Positions 8,727 through 18,763 of a DNA stretch of 64,000 nucleotides are shown piece by piece. How positions within the stretch are numbered: the first letter of the stretch is position 1; each line of letters begins with the position of its first letter. The notes under the pieces were generated by a model that did not search any database, was not told where the DNA came from, and saw only the letters and a program-made list of their open reading frames with translations. The translations under genes and the position numbers were made by a program. The stretch comes from JAFGPJ01 sp964612465 (GTDB taxonomy: Bacteria > Planctomycetota > Phycisphaerae > Sedimentisphaerales > Anaerobacaceae): the NCBI GenBank assembly GCA_964612465.1, contig CAZTDF010000001.1, positions 1 to 64,000 on the forward strand, in the 5' to 3' direction.

Positions 8727-11195
8727 ATGACAGCCCTTATCAATGACATCAAATATGCCCTTCGAATGTTAACCAAGAAACCCGGCTTCACGGCCATTGC
8801 CCTGATCACCCTGGCGATTGGTATTGGGGCCAATACCATCATGTTCAGCATCTCCGATCTGTTGTTGCTGGCTCATCCGGGAAAAGTGAAAGCACCTGAG
8901 CAGTTGGTGTATTGCGGATTTCAAGACCCGGAAGCACTTGGGTTTCGTTACTCCGAGTATCTCACTATCCGTGACAGCGGTCTGGTCTTTAGCGATCTCT
9001 TAGCTCAAAGTTTTTGTCCACCTGGGGGAACACTGGTTCATAGAGGATCGGTCCAGCAAGTTGAGGGATCATATGTTTCAGCGAACTACTTTTCCGTTCT
9101 GGGAGTGACGCCGATCCGAGGACGCGGTTTTATGCCGGAGGAAGAGCAGGGTGGCGCTCGTGTCGTGGTGTTAAGCTGGCTCTGCTGGCAGCGTTTGGGG
9201 AGCAATCCTGAGCTTGTTGGGCAATTTGTGAGAGTTGATGGTATTCGTTGTGAGGTCGTCGGTATCATGCCAAAAGGATTTACCGGTGTCACGTTCAACG
9301 GCCCTGACCTATGGCTACCGCTGGGAAGCTACCGGTCTGTCTCTAAAGTGGCTCGACAGTGGCCGAGACACCAACTGTGGTTTGACCTCGTCGGTCGACT
9401 CAAAACTGATTTGACGCTGCCGGTCGCCCAGGGACAGCTCCAGTCGTTGTTTTCGGATTTCAAACCTGAAGGCCTTGAGCAAGACAGCCGGCCGCCTTTT
9501 TTCAAGCTCCGCAAGCCAAGCCGGTTCTGGTTGTTCCTTGAGTATGATGAAGAGGACTATTTACGCAAGCCCTTGTTCAATGCCATACTCTTAGCAACGT
9601 CCGCTATTATACTGGTAATCGCCTGCCTGAATCTGGCGAATATGTTGATTGTGCAAGGGGCAGCGCGTCAGCATGAGATAGCTGTACGCCTGGCCCTTGG
9701 CGGGGGACGCTGGCGCATCATTCGGCAGTTGTTCACTGAATCGTTGCTCTTGGCCCTGCTGGGCGGCATGTTAGGTGTGCTATTGGCTTTTGGAAGTATG
9801 AAAATCCTTAATACCTGGATAACAACCACTCCGGATTATTACGCAAGAGGTCTGCAGGCAGGTTTGAATAGTCGTGTCCTGGCGGTCACACTGGGCCTGT
9901 GCCTGATCGCCACGCTGCTCTTCGGATTGAGACCTGCGTTATGGTTGTCAAAGCGTGACCTTGCCGGCGAGATGAAGGCTTGTGCCGGTAGTGTCCTGGG
10001 ATCCCTGCGGAGAAAGCGAGATGCACTCGCTGTGATGGGGCAGATCGCCCTGGCTGTGACGCTTGTGCTCAGTGCGGTGCTACTGACGCGAAGTGCCCTG
10101 CAAATCGCACAGACGGATCCGCGTTTTCCTTTAGATGATAAGTTGATTGTGAAAATCGATCCGCTGGCGGCCGGGTACGACCCGGCCCGTAGTGTTCAGG
10201 TATGCGAGACTTTGACAGATCATCTGGCATCCCTGCCGGAGGTAAAAGCATTGGGGGCATCAATCCGATTGTTCTACGGGGGTGGCGGGCCGATATCGAT
10301 TAGCGAGAGTTTTCAGAGCGGATGGTGGAGGCCTTTCACCCGGAAAGCTATGCTGGTCACGGTCAGTCGGGATTATTTTACGGCCATGGAGATCCCGCTT
10401 TTACAGGGGCGATTCTTTACCCCGATGGACCGAGTCCCGAATGCGGAAAAAGTCACGATTATCGATGACAGCCTGGCGCGCCGGCTCCGGCCGGACGGTA
10501 ATGTGCTCGGCTGTTCTATCCGATGGGGTATGTACAGCGAACATTCAGCGCCTTATCGTGTCGTGGGCATTGTCGCCAACCTGCCGGGCGTAGGAGATCG
10601 AGAGGTCTATCCCCAGATATATACATCTGCGGGATCGGAAGAGCTGTCTCCCTGTCTTTACGTACATGTCGCCAACAGGGGATCGGTGGATGCCCTGCGG
10701 CGGCGCATAGTGGAGGAGATTCGCAGTATTGATGCACGCGTTCCGGTCCTACCGGTGGTGACTTTGGCCCGGAGACGCGATGGGGATGCAGCCGTATGGC
10801 GAGCGAGATTCTGCGCCCGCTTGGGATTGGTAGCTGGGGCTGCAGCGTTGTTTCTATCAGCACTGGGCATCTTTGCGATCAAGGGCTACATGGTCGCCTC
10901 ACGCACCTCCGAGATTGGCATTCGCATGGCACTGGGGGCCACGCACGGAAGTATTATGGGAATGGTCCTGCGGGAGGGCGGCATTGTGACGGTGGTGGGA
11001 TTGTTGGTTGGGATGGGGCTGGGCCTTGGTGTGGCCAAAGTGTCAGTTCATCTGCTTTACGGTGTCAGTCCGATCGACCCGGTCAGCATAGTTGTCACTG
11101 TGGCACTACTCGGAAGCGTTTCGCTGTTGGCCAGCTACGTTCCTGCCCGTCGGGCAGCAAAGATCGATCCGATGGAGGCGTTAAGATACGAATGA
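8727..11195 (+). CDS. MacB-like FtsX permease 2
   Basis: This 822-residue permease has the same two-FtsX, two-periplasmic-domain layout as the gene before it and is its closest neighbour in sequence: KPGFTAIALITLAIGIGANT at the N-terminus and EIGIRMALGATHGSIMGMVL in the last FtsX domain. It starts 38 bases after permease 1 with a GGGAATACC spacer, so the two look like a tandem duplication that has since diverged, mainly in the periplasmic halves. It is also close to permeases 10 and 11 in the phrase AIKGYMVASRTSEIGIRMALG. The reading frame is intact. Confidence 0.9.
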   Translation: MTALINDIKYALRMLTKKPGFTAIALITLAIGIGANTIMFSISDLLLLAHPGKVKAPEQLVYCGFQDPEALGFRYSEYLTIRDSGLVFSDLLAQSFCPPGGTLVHRGSVQQVEGSYVSANYFSVLGVTPIRGRGFMPEEEQGGARVVVLSWLCWQRLGSNPELVGQFVRVDGIRCEVVGIMPKGFTGVTFNGPDLWLPLGSYRSVSKVARQWPRHQLWFDLVGRLKTDLTLPVAQGQLQSLFSDFKPEGLEQDSRPPFFKLRKPSRFWLFLEYDEEDYLRKPLFNAILLATSAIILVIACLNLANMLIVQGAARQHEIAVRLALGGGRWRIIRQLFTESLLLALLGGMLGVLLAFGSMKILNTWITTTPDYYARGLQAGLNSRVLAVTLGLCLIATLLFGLRPALWLSKRDLAGEMKACAGSVLGSLRRKRDALAVMGQIALAVTLVLSAVLLTRSALQIAQTDPRFPLDDKLIVKIDPLAAGYDPARSVQVCETLTDHLASLPEVKALGASIRLFYGGGGPISISESFQSGWWRPFTRKAMLVTVSRDYFTAMEIPLLQGRFFTPMDRVPNAEKVTIIDDSLARRLRPDGNVLGCSIRWGMYSEHSAPYRVVGIVANLPGVGDREVYPQIYTSAGSEELSPCLYVHVANRGSVDALRRRIVEEIRSIDARVPVLPVVTLARRRDGDAAVWRARFCARLGLVAGAAALFLSALGIFAIKGYMVASRTSEIGIRMALGATHGSIMGMVLREGGIVTVVGLLVGMGLGLGVAKVSVHLLYGVSPIDPVSIVVTVALLGSVSLLASYVPARRAAKIDPMEALRYE

Positions 11196-11225
11196 AAATC
11201 AATAATTGATGAGTTAAGGACGGCA

Positions 11226-13643
11226 ATGAAGACTTTATGGCAAGATATTCGTTACGGCGTTCGGATGTTAACCAAACGGCCCGGATTTACTGTTACAGCG
11301 GCCCTTGTATTGGCCCTGGGGATAGGTGCTAACACCGCCCTGTTTAGCGTGGTTCACAGTGTTTTGTTAAGTCCGCTGCCGTTTAAGGATGCCGAACGCA
11401 TCGTTCTGGTGCAGACGCTCTGGCGTTCCTCTGGTGGAAGGGGAAGCGTTTCCGGGCCGGACTATATCGACTGGGACGAGCGCAACAGAGTAATGGAAGG
11501 ATTGAGTGCCTTCGACACCTGCCGGTTAAGTCTTACCGGAGCAGGCGAGCCATTGGCCTTACAGGGTTTTCGTACAACAGTCAATTTTTTCGATGTTTTA
11601 AGGCCTAAACAAATGGCTCTGGGGCGCAGTTTCCGTCCGGATGAATCACAAACGGGGAACCACTACGTCACAGTATTGAGTCATAATCTCTGGCGTGACC
11701 GCTTTGATTCGGATCCGAATATCATCGGTAAGCCGATCACCCTGGATAGCGCTCCCTATACAGTTGTCGGCGTAGCAGGACCCGCGATGGGCTTTATTGA
11801 AGAGATGGTTCGCATCTATGTCCCCCTACAGCGGGAGGAATTGATCAAGGGACACCGCGGCAGCCATTACCTCAACGTGTTAGGACGTATCAAACCTGAT
11901 GTCTCGTTTGCCCAGGCCCAGGCCCAGATGGACCAGGTCGCTATGCAGGTTGAAAGAGAGAATCCTAACTCGAATGTCAATAAGGGAGTGCGCATCGAAC
12001 CTCTTCACGAGATGTTAATCGACAGTGTACGCACGGCCTTTCTCGTTTTGTATGGAGCTGTAACGGTCCTGCTTCTGGTTGCCTGTGTGAATGTTTCCAA
12101 TTTGCTTGTTGCAAAAGCATCGGCACGCAGTCGGGAGATTGCCATACGTCAGGCTTTAGGTGCAGGCCGGGTGCGGCTAATGCGGCAATTGCTAACCGAA
12201 AGCATCTTACTTGGTATACTCGGCGGCATCCTCGGACTCATCTTGGCCTTCTGGAGTCTGGATATGCTTCAATTGATAGCCCCTAAGATTCAACAAACCG
12301 GCGGCGGCGGAATCCCCGGATTTGAGGAAATCCGAGTGAGCCTGCCTGTGCTGGGATTCACGATTGGCTTGTCCCTTATTGCCGGATTACTCTTCGGTAT
12401 GGTTCCGGCATGGCAGGGTTCACGTCACGGCCTGAGCAACACATTGAAGGAAACGGGCCAAAGTGTCTCTCGCGGCCGCACACGTCACCGCACGTTGGGT
12501 ACGCTTGTCGTTGCACAAATCGCCCTTGCAATGATTCTGCTGACCGGGGCGGGTTTGCTAATTAAAAGCTTTATCAAACTACAACAGTCTAATCCCGGAT
12601 TTAAAGCCGATAGGCTTCTGGCTCTGCATGTGGTGCGTCCCGACAACTCAGAAAATCGTAATCAACGACACCGCGTTGACTATTTCAATAGAGTTATTGA
12701 GAAGTTGGCTGCCATGTCGGGTGTGGAAGCTGCCGGAGCGATTGACATGCATCCCATGAATCCATCAAACAGTAATAGCTCGTTCAGTATTGTCGGGAAA
12801 GAGGGTTCGCCGTCCGCTGAGAACCGTATGGTGTCTTGCGACTACTTTCGCTGTCTAAGCATACCCCTGATGCAGGGGCGAACCTTTACACCTCAGGATA
12901 ACGATCAAAGTCAGCGTGTAGTGGTTGTTAATCGAGAACTTGTACGACGTTATCTCCCCGATCGGGATCCGATTGGACAGGTGATCAACTTTTGGGGAAG
13001 TGAAAGAACGATCGTAGGAGTAGTGGGAGACGTTAAAATCAGAACCTTGCGAAGTGACGACTACTCGGCTTTTGTCTATATGCCCATCGCACAGCAATGT
13101 AGGTACAACATGACCTTTTTCATTTGTACTACTGGTGATCCCATCCAATGGGCCAGCGCCGCTCGAAAAGTTTTGTGGGATATTGATCAGAGTCAGCCGA
13201 TTCTTTATGTGGAAACCATGGATCAACTCGTTCTGAATTCCATCTCGGTCGAACGCTTTTGTGCGATTCTCTTGACTGTAATGGCCGGCGTGGCCCTGAT
13301 CATGGCTCTTGTGGGGCTCTATGGCGTGATGGCCTTTGCTGTTACGGAACGTCGTAACGAGATCGGTATCCGTATGGCTCTCGGTGCACAGGGCACAGAT
13401 ATTCTTCGCTTGGTTATCAAGAAGGCCTTTGTTCTGACAATCATCGGTCTGGCGATTGGTCTGGCGTGTACTTTAGCCGTCTGTCGTCTTATGACCAGCC
13501 TGCTCTACAGTATCAGCGTATACGACCCGGCGACGTTTGTGCTGATTCCTGTGTTGCTCTTCACTGTGGCTATGCTGGCTTGTTATCTCCCGGCACGCAA
13601 GGCCGCGCAGTTGGACCCCCTGGAGACGCTCCGCTATGAATGA
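11226..13643 (+). CDS. MacB-like FtsX permease 3
   Basis: This intact 805-residue permease is the shortest of the array. TM1 carries ALVLALGIGANTALFSVVHS and the first periplasmic domain opens LSPLPFKDAERIVLVQT, which differs from subgroups A and B. Each FtsX domain has its coupling motif: REIAIRQALGAGRVRLMRQL in the first and EIGIRMALGAQGTDILRL in the second. The C-terminus is RKAAQLDPLETLRYE, a divergent version of the shared tail. A start at 11226 follows AAGGACGGCA. The periplasmic domains presumably face a partner or cargo different from those of its neighbours. Confidence 0.9.
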   Translation: MKTLWQDIRYGVRMLTKRPGFTVTAALVLALGIGANTALFSVVHSVLLSPLPFKDAERIVLVQTLWRSSGGRGSVSGPDYIDWDERNRVMEGLSAFDTCRLSLTGAGEPLALQGFRTTVNFFDVLRPKQMALGRSFRPDESQTGNHYVTVLSHNLWRDRFDSDPNIIGKPITLDSAPYTVVGVAGPAMGFIEEMVRIYVPLQREELIKGHRGSHYLNVLGRIKPDVSFAQAQAQMDQVAMQVERENPNSNVNKGVRIEPLHEMLIDSVRTAFLVLYGAVTVLLLVACVNVSNLLVAKASARSREIAIRQALGAGRVRLMRQLLTESILLGILGGILGLILAFWSLDMLQLIAPKIQQTGGGGIPGFEEIRVSLPVLGFTIGLSLIAGLLFGMVPAWQGSRHGLSNTLKETGQSVSRGRTRHRTLGTLVVAQIALAMILLTGAGLLIKSFIKLQQSNPGFKADRLLALHVVRPDNSENRNQRHRVDYFNRVIEKLAAMSGVEAAGAIDMHPMNPSNSNSSFSIVGKEGSPSAENRMVSCDYFRCLSIPLMQGRTFTPQDNDQSQRVVVVNRELVRRYLPDRDPIGQVINFWGSERTIVGVVGDVKIRTLRSDDYSAFVYMPIAQQCRYNMTFFICTTGDPIQWASAARKVLWDIDQSQPILYVETMDQLVLNSISVERFCAILLTVMAGVALIMALVGLYGVMAFAVTERRNEIGIRMALGAQGTDILRLVIKKAFVLTIIGLAIGLACTLAVCRLMTSLLYSISVYDPATFVLIPVLLFTVAMLACYLPARKAAQLDPLETLRYE

Positions 13644-13685
13644 TTATCAAAGAATATGGAACACATAAGATCGAAGGAATGATAA

Positions 13686-16166
13686 ATGAAGACAATATGG
13701 CACGATATGCGTTATGGGCTTCGCCAATTGCGTAAGAGCCCCGGTTTCACTGCGGTCGCGGTGCTGTCACTGGCCCTGGGCATTGGAGCTAACACGGCGA
13801 TCTTCAGTATGATCAACGGGATTCTGTACAAGTCTTTGCCGGTTCGCAATCCGCATGAGTTGCGTGTGATTAACTGGACAAGTCGTAAGTGGCCTCAGAT
13901 GCGTCATCCTGCAGGGGGCTTCGAACACACCAAGTCTAATGAGTTCTACAGCGGTTCCTTCCCGTATCCTGCATACCTCGACTTCGCCGAACAGGCACGA
14001 GGATTCTCCGATATTTTTGCCTTTTCCCGTACTGATAGTCCCAAGACGATCAATGCAGGCGGCGTTGCGACTTTGGCAAACGGGCAGATGGTGTCGGGCA
14101 ACTTTTTCAAGAGCTATGGTGCACGTGTCTTGATTGGAAGACCTATTACGCCCGAGGATGACCTTCCTGACGCTCCGCCGGTGGCCGTCCTCACCTATCC
14201 TTTTTGGCAACGCGTCTATGGTCTCGATCCTCACGTTTTAGGCCGGACTCTCACAGTAGGCAAAACAGGTTTTACCATCATTGGTGTACTGCCTCGTCGT
14301 TATATAGGTCCACTGGCCAGTGTAATGCACACCGATTTCTATGTGCCTATGATGGCCCGGCCGCGACTGACAGGCGAAGAAGATGGGTGGTTGAACTCCG
14401 ATAACGCATGGTGGGTTCAGATGATGGGGCGATTGGCTCCGGGGGCCAATGATGCTCAGGTGCAGGCATCATTGGAACTTCTTTTCAGTCATGTTGTCAA
14501 TCGCTCTGAAGCGGAGTTAAACCGGCCCGGGATCTTCTTGCAAAAAGGTCAGCAAGGGGTATTGGGTGAACGTCGACGAATGGCTGAATCCTTATGGTTT
14601 CTGCAGATCGTGGTGGGTCTGGTCCTGTTAATCGCCTGCACGAATCTGGCAGGTCTGCTTCTGGCCAGGGGGGCAGCCCGTCAACATGAGATGGCCGTGC
14701 GTGCGGCGATAGGCGCCGGGCGGTGGCGTCTCATACGCCAGTCACTCACGGAGAGCATGATCCTGTCACTGGCGGGTGTTTGTCTCGGGTTGGTATTCTC
14801 CGTATGGATAAGAGCGGCACTGACCGGCTTTGTTATCGATCCGTCGAGCAATAGACACTTCAACCTACAGGTTGATGCGAATGTTTTGATGTTTGCGCTG
14901 GCCGTTAGCGTGGTCACTGCCTTATTGTCCGGTCTTTTTCCTGCATTGCGTACTGGCAACACCGACCCATCTGCAGGGCTTAAAGACGGCGGGAGCCGCG
15001 GCGCCCCCCGGCTTCGCCTGGGGAAAGTGTTGGTCACTGCGCAGGTGGGTTTGTCCATCGTTCTGGTCCTGTTCGGCGGGCTTCTATGTCGAACCCTGAT
15101 CAATCTCTATCGAACGGATACGGGATTCGACACGGAGAATCTCTTGTTGGTTCCAATCTCTCCTGGACAGTCCCTATCCCCACCGAAAGATCGTGAAGGT
15201 TTCTTTAATTCCGTGCGTCAGAAGATCACAGGCATCCCTGGCGTCCGGTCGGTTGCCCTTTCAAATTGGACATTGCTGGAAGGAAGGGGAAAAAGCCCTG
15301 ACATATCGATCCCCGGCCGTCCCGAGGAAAAGCCGCGCGAGTCCCTTTCACTGTTTGTGAGTGACGGATACTTTGCGACAATGGGGATCGACCTGCTGCA
15401 AGGGCGAGACTTCCGTGCTGCGGATACACGAGGCTCCCAGGATGTCGCCATCGTCAATGAGGAATTCGTACGTTTGTTTTTCCCGGATGAGAATCCCCTG
15501 GGCCAGTTCATAACGGTCGGAAGTGTACAATATCAAATCGTGGGTTTATGCAGTAACCACGGATGTCAGAACTTGCGTTTAGACATTTCACCGATTCTTT
15601 ATAGACCTCATTCACAACATTCACTGTCCAATATGACTTACGCGATACGCACTGTGCTTCCACCGATGTTTCTGATACCTGTTGTGCGCAAGGCCGTGGC
15701 CGATATAGACCGCAACCTGCCGCTGGAGGGGATGACCACACAAAAACTCGCTATCAAGGAGTCTCTTCGTCTGGAACGCCTCATGACATCGCTTTGTGGA
15801 AGTCTTGCCCTACTGGCCCTGGCGCTGTCCTGCATCGGTCTGTATGGGATCATGGCCTACAATGTCGCGCGCCGAACCGGCGAAATGGGCATTCGCAAGG
15901 CTTTGGGTGCGCAGCCCTCAGATGTGGCCTGGCCGATCCTCCGAGAGGCCCTGATACTCACGGCCATAGGTATAGCCATCGGCTTACCTGTCGCCTTGGC
16001 TTTGGTCCGCGGGATGCGTAGTGTTTTCTACGGCATCGAACCTCATGATCCTATCACGATAATCGGGACCGTCGTGATTATGGTCACGGTCGCGGCCATG
16101 GCCGCATGGATACCTGCCCGCCGGGCGGCAAAGGTCGATCCCATGGAGGCGCTGCGGTATGAGTGA
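13686..16166 (+). CDS. MacB-like FtsX permease 4
   Basis: This 826-residue permease belongs to subgroup B with the genes at 16202 and 21282. Shared marks are KSLPVRNPHELRVINW after TM1, an SGSFPYPAYLDF stretch, TENLLL in the second periplasmic domain, and AWPILREA after the last coupling motif. The latter reads EMGIRKALGA. It ends RAAKVDPMEALRYE. Ribosome-binding sequence GAAGGAA precedes the start. Its downstream spacer is nearly identical to that after permease 10 (see the spacer repeat at 16182). Confidence 0.9.
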   Translation: MKTIWHDMRYGLRQLRKSPGFTAVAVLSLALGIGANTAIFSMINGILYKSLPVRNPHELRVINWTSRKWPQMRHPAGGFEHTKSNEFYSGSFPYPAYLDFAEQARGFSDIFAFSRTDSPKTINAGGVATLANGQMVSGNFFKSYGARVLIGRPITPEDDLPDAPPVAVLTYPFWQRVYGLDPHVLGRTLTVGKTGFTIIGVLPRRYIGPLASVMHTDFYVPMMARPRLTGEEDGWLNSDNAWWVQMMGRLAPGANDAQVQASLELLFSHVVNRSEAELNRPGIFLQKGQQGVLGERRRMAESLWFLQIVVGLVLLIACTNLAGLLLARGAARQHEMAVRAAIGAGRWRLIRQSLTESMILSLAGVCLGLVFSVWIRAALTGFVIDPSSNRHFNLQVDANVLMFALAVSVVTALLSGLFPALRTGNTDPSAGLKDGGSRGAPRLRLGKVLVTAQVGLSIVLVLFGGLLCRTLINLYRTDTGFDTENLLLVPISPGQSLSPPKDREGFFNSVRQKITGIPGVRSVALSNWTLLEGRGKSPDISIPGRPEEKPRESLSLFVSDGYFATMGIDLLQGRDFRAADTRGSQDVAIVNEEFVRLFFPDENPLGQFITVGSVQYQIVGLCSNHGCQNLRLDISPILYRPHSQHSLSNMTYAIRTVLPPMFLIPVVRKAVADIDRNLPLEGMTTQKLAIKESLRLERLMTSLCGSLALLALALSCIGLYGIMAYNVARRTGEMGIRKALGAQPSDVAWPILREALILTAIGIAIGLPVALALVRGMRSVFYGIEPHDPITIIGTVVIMVTVAAMAAWIPARRAAKVDPMEALRYE

Positions 16167-16181
16167 GAAAAACAGAATAAA

Positions 16182-16191
16182 GAATACAGAA
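16182..16191 (+). repeat. recurring spacer motif GAATACAGAA between permease genes
   Basis: The ten bases GAATACAGAA occur exactly at 16182-16191, 23729-23738, 26307-26316 and 29520-29529, each time in the short gap between two permease or ATPase genes. The spacers after permeases 4 and 10 also share about 20 identical bases around AGTGAGAAAAACAGAATAAA. The copies look like traces of segmental duplication carrying the spacer along with the gene. A binding function is not excluded. Confidence 0.6.
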
Positions 16192-16201
16192 GGAATGACA
16201 T

Positions 16202-18673
16202 ATGAAGACAATATGGCATGACGTGCGTTATGGGTTTCGTCAGTTGCGTAAGAGCCCCGGTTTTACTGCCGTGGCAGTAGTATCGCTGGCATTGGGAATC
16301 GGTGCAAATACAGCGATCTTTAGTCTGATCAATGGTGTGCTACTCAAGTCCCTGCCTGTGCGCGATCCGCAAGAATTACGCGTGATCAACTGGGCCTGCT
16401 TTGGGTATGAACTCTCCAGCTTTTCAGGAAGTACAAATCGGAGCAAATCCGGCCAGTCCTCTTCAGGGTCTTTCCCATATCCGACCTATTGCGATTTCCG
16501 AGACCAGTCTGCAGGATTCTCGGAAGTCTTTGCTTTTTCTGAACTTGGTAATATGACCGCTATCGCGAACGGTATGGCTTTTACTGCTGACGGCCTTATG
16601 GTCTCCGGTAACTTCTTCAAAGGATATGGGGCACAGACTTTGATCGGACGGCCTATTCTACCCAGGGACGACCAGCCTGATTCAGAGCCCGTTGCCGTGA
16701 TTACCTATAGAGCATGGGAGCGGCGTTTTGGACTTAATCCGAACGTCCTCGGCCAGACCGTCATCCTGAACAAGTCGGGCTTCAGTGTTGTCGGCGTTCT
16801 ACCTCGCCGATATGCCGGGCCGCTGGCCGGTGATCAAGCCGACTTCTATGTCCCAATGGCAGCCCAACCACAACTCAAATCCGGGTACCCACTGGCATCG
16901 CGAAATCATTGGTGGCTTGAAATCATGGGACGTTTGTCCCCGGAGGCGAGTGATGCGCAGGCCCGAGCTTCGCTTGAGGTTCTTTTGGACCAGACTTTAG
17001 CCGTCTCAAACTCGAAATTCAAGGAGCCGAGTATCCTCCTGGAGGATGGCAGTCGCGGCCCTCTGATGCAACGTAAATGGGCTGCTCAGCCTCTTTTGGT
17101 ATTGCAGGGCGTTGTTGGGCTGGTTTTGCTGATTGCTTGTGCGAACATGGCGGGAATGCTATTGTCTCGCGGCGCCGCCCGGCAACATGAAATGACGGTC
17201 CGCGCAGCTATCGGCGCCGGGCGCTGGCGACTGATCCGGCAATCATTGGTCGAGAGCCTGGTCCTGTCGCTGGTAGCCGCCGCTTGCGGACTTATCATTT
17301 CATCGTGGCTCAAGATCACTATCATGAATTTCGTCACTGGTTCTCTTGGTGAGATCCATTTTAATATGGCGCTTGATACGAGGGTTTTGCTTTTTACCCT
17401 GGGAGCTGCCGTGGCCACGACTTTGCTGTTCGGATTCCTGCCGGCCCTTCGTGTTTCCAGGGTGAATCCAGCCACAGGTTTGCAGAACGCTCGTTTGCAG
17501 GGAGCATCACGTGTACGACTGGGCAAGGTTCTGGTTGTAACGCAGGTAGCACTGTCCTTGTTGTTAGTCGCTGGCACAGGTTTACTCGTTCGTTCGCTTG
17601 TGAATCTGAAGAATATCGATCCGGGTTTCGATACGGAGAACTTGTTGGTCTTTCGCCTCAACGCCGGCGATGCCGGATACAACGGAACAGAACGCATAGA
17701 CTACTACGAAACTGCGAGTCGCTCCATCGCAGCTATCCCCGGCGTGAGCGATGTAGCGTATTCAAGTACCAGCCTCTTGGCTGGACGAGTCTCATCCTCC
17801 GGTTTTTCCCTGCCCGGGCGCCCGACCAATCCGGATGAAAACTTGCAGGCTAATGAGCTTACAGTTAGTGAGGCTTTCTTTAGCACTATGAAAATCCCTT
17901 TGCTGCGCGGCCGTACATTTGCCGGGACGGACACGCAGACTTCGACTAAGGTGATGATAATCAACGATGCTTTTGTCCATACTTTCTTTTCAGATGAGAA
18001 TCCTATTGGCCACTATGTCAAGATGGGGGAAAACGAGTATCAGATTATTGGTGTCTGCGGGAATACAAAATATAACAGCGTCCGAAGTGATATCGCACCC
18101 ACCATGTATCATTCGTATCGACAAGCTCCGTCGGGTAGCGTATCTTTTGAAGTGCGAACGGTCCTACCCGAATTATCCCTGGTACCTGCGGTACGTAAGG
18201 TCGTTTCCAGTCTCGATGAAAGCATCCCCATTCAGGAGCTGACAACGCAGACCGACTTGTTCAACCGCTCGATTATCATGGAAAGGCTCTCCACGACTTT
18301 GTGTGGTTCTCTTGCTATGCTGGCGGTAGTGCTGGCCTGCATCGGTCTGTACGGCCTGCTGGCCTACCACGTTGCGCAGCGCATGGGTGAGATTGGTATT
18401 CGCATGGCCTTGGGTGCCCGGCCGCAAGACGTGGCCCGGCCGATCCTCCGTCAGGCCGTGCTGTTGGCGACGTTGGGTGTAGCCGTTGCCATGCCTGTCA
18501 CGCTGGCCCTGTCCCGGGCGATGCGAAGTGTCGTTTACGGCATTAAATCGCACGATCCTCTTACCATGATCGGTGCCGCCGTGCTCATGATTGCCGTTGC
18601 GGCCCTGGCGGCCTGGATTCCCGCCCGAAGGGCGGCGAAGATCGATCCGATGGAGGCTCTACGGTATGAATAA
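16202..18673 (+). CDS. MacB-like FtsX permease 5
   Basis: This 823-residue permease is the closest relative of permease 4 next to it. Both begin MKTIWHDxRYG and share SLPVRDPQELRVINW, the SGSFPYP stretch and a PRRYAGPLAG segment in the first periplasmic domain. The last FtsX domain has EIGIRMALGARPQDVARPIL. It ends KIDPMEALRYE. Given the similarity and the 35-base gap, permeases 4 and 5 look like a tandem pair. The frame is intact with no sign of decay. Confidence 0.9.
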   Translation: MKTIWHDVRYGFRQLRKSPGFTAVAVVSLALGIGANTAIFSLINGVLLKSLPVRDPQELRVINWACFGYELSSFSGSTNRSKSGQSSSGSFPYPTYCDFRDQSAGFSEVFAFSELGNMTAIANGMAFTADGLMVSGNFFKGYGAQTLIGRPILPRDDQPDSEPVAVITYRAWERRFGLNPNVLGQTVILNKSGFSVVGVLPRRYAGPLAGDQADFYVPMAAQPQLKSGYPLASRNHWWLEIMGRLSPEASDAQARASLEVLLDQTLAVSNSKFKEPSILLEDGSRGPLMQRKWAAQPLLVLQGVVGLVLLIACANMAGMLLSRGAARQHEMTVRAAIGAGRWRLIRQSLVESLVLSLVAAACGLIISSWLKITIMNFVTGSLGEIHFNMALDTRVLLFTLGAAVATTLLFGFLPALRVSRVNPATGLQNARLQGASRVRLGKVLVVTQVALSLLLVAGTGLLVRSLVNLKNIDPGFDTENLLVFRLNAGDAGYNGTERIDYYETASRSIAAIPGVSDVAYSSTSLLAGRVSSSGFSLPGRPTNPDENLQANELTVSEAFFSTMKIPLLRGRTFAGTDTQTSTKVMIINDAFVHTFFSDENPIGHYVKMGENEYQIIGVCGNTKYNSVRSDIAPTMYHSYRQAPSGSVSFEVRTVLPELSLVPAVRKVVSSLDESIPIQELTTQTDLFNRSIIMERLSTTLCGSLAMLAVVLACIGLYGLLAYHVAQRMGEIGIRMALGARPQDVARPILRQAVLLATLGVAVAMPVTLALSRAMRSVVYGIKSHDPLTMIGAAVLMIAVAALAAWIPARRAAKIDPMEALRYE

Positions 18674-18763
18674 GGTGGAGCGGACACAATCCAATGTTTT
18701 GAAGTCAAAGAGCCTTAATGTGCTTTACGAATCCTTCAAAGAACTAAGAAAAGGAATCACAAG

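Noticed and set aside
9086..9298. Minus-strand open frames inside the permease genes, of which this is one example
   Set aside because: They run antisense to intact conserved permease frames, carry no recognisable motif and arise from the codon pattern of the opposite strand.
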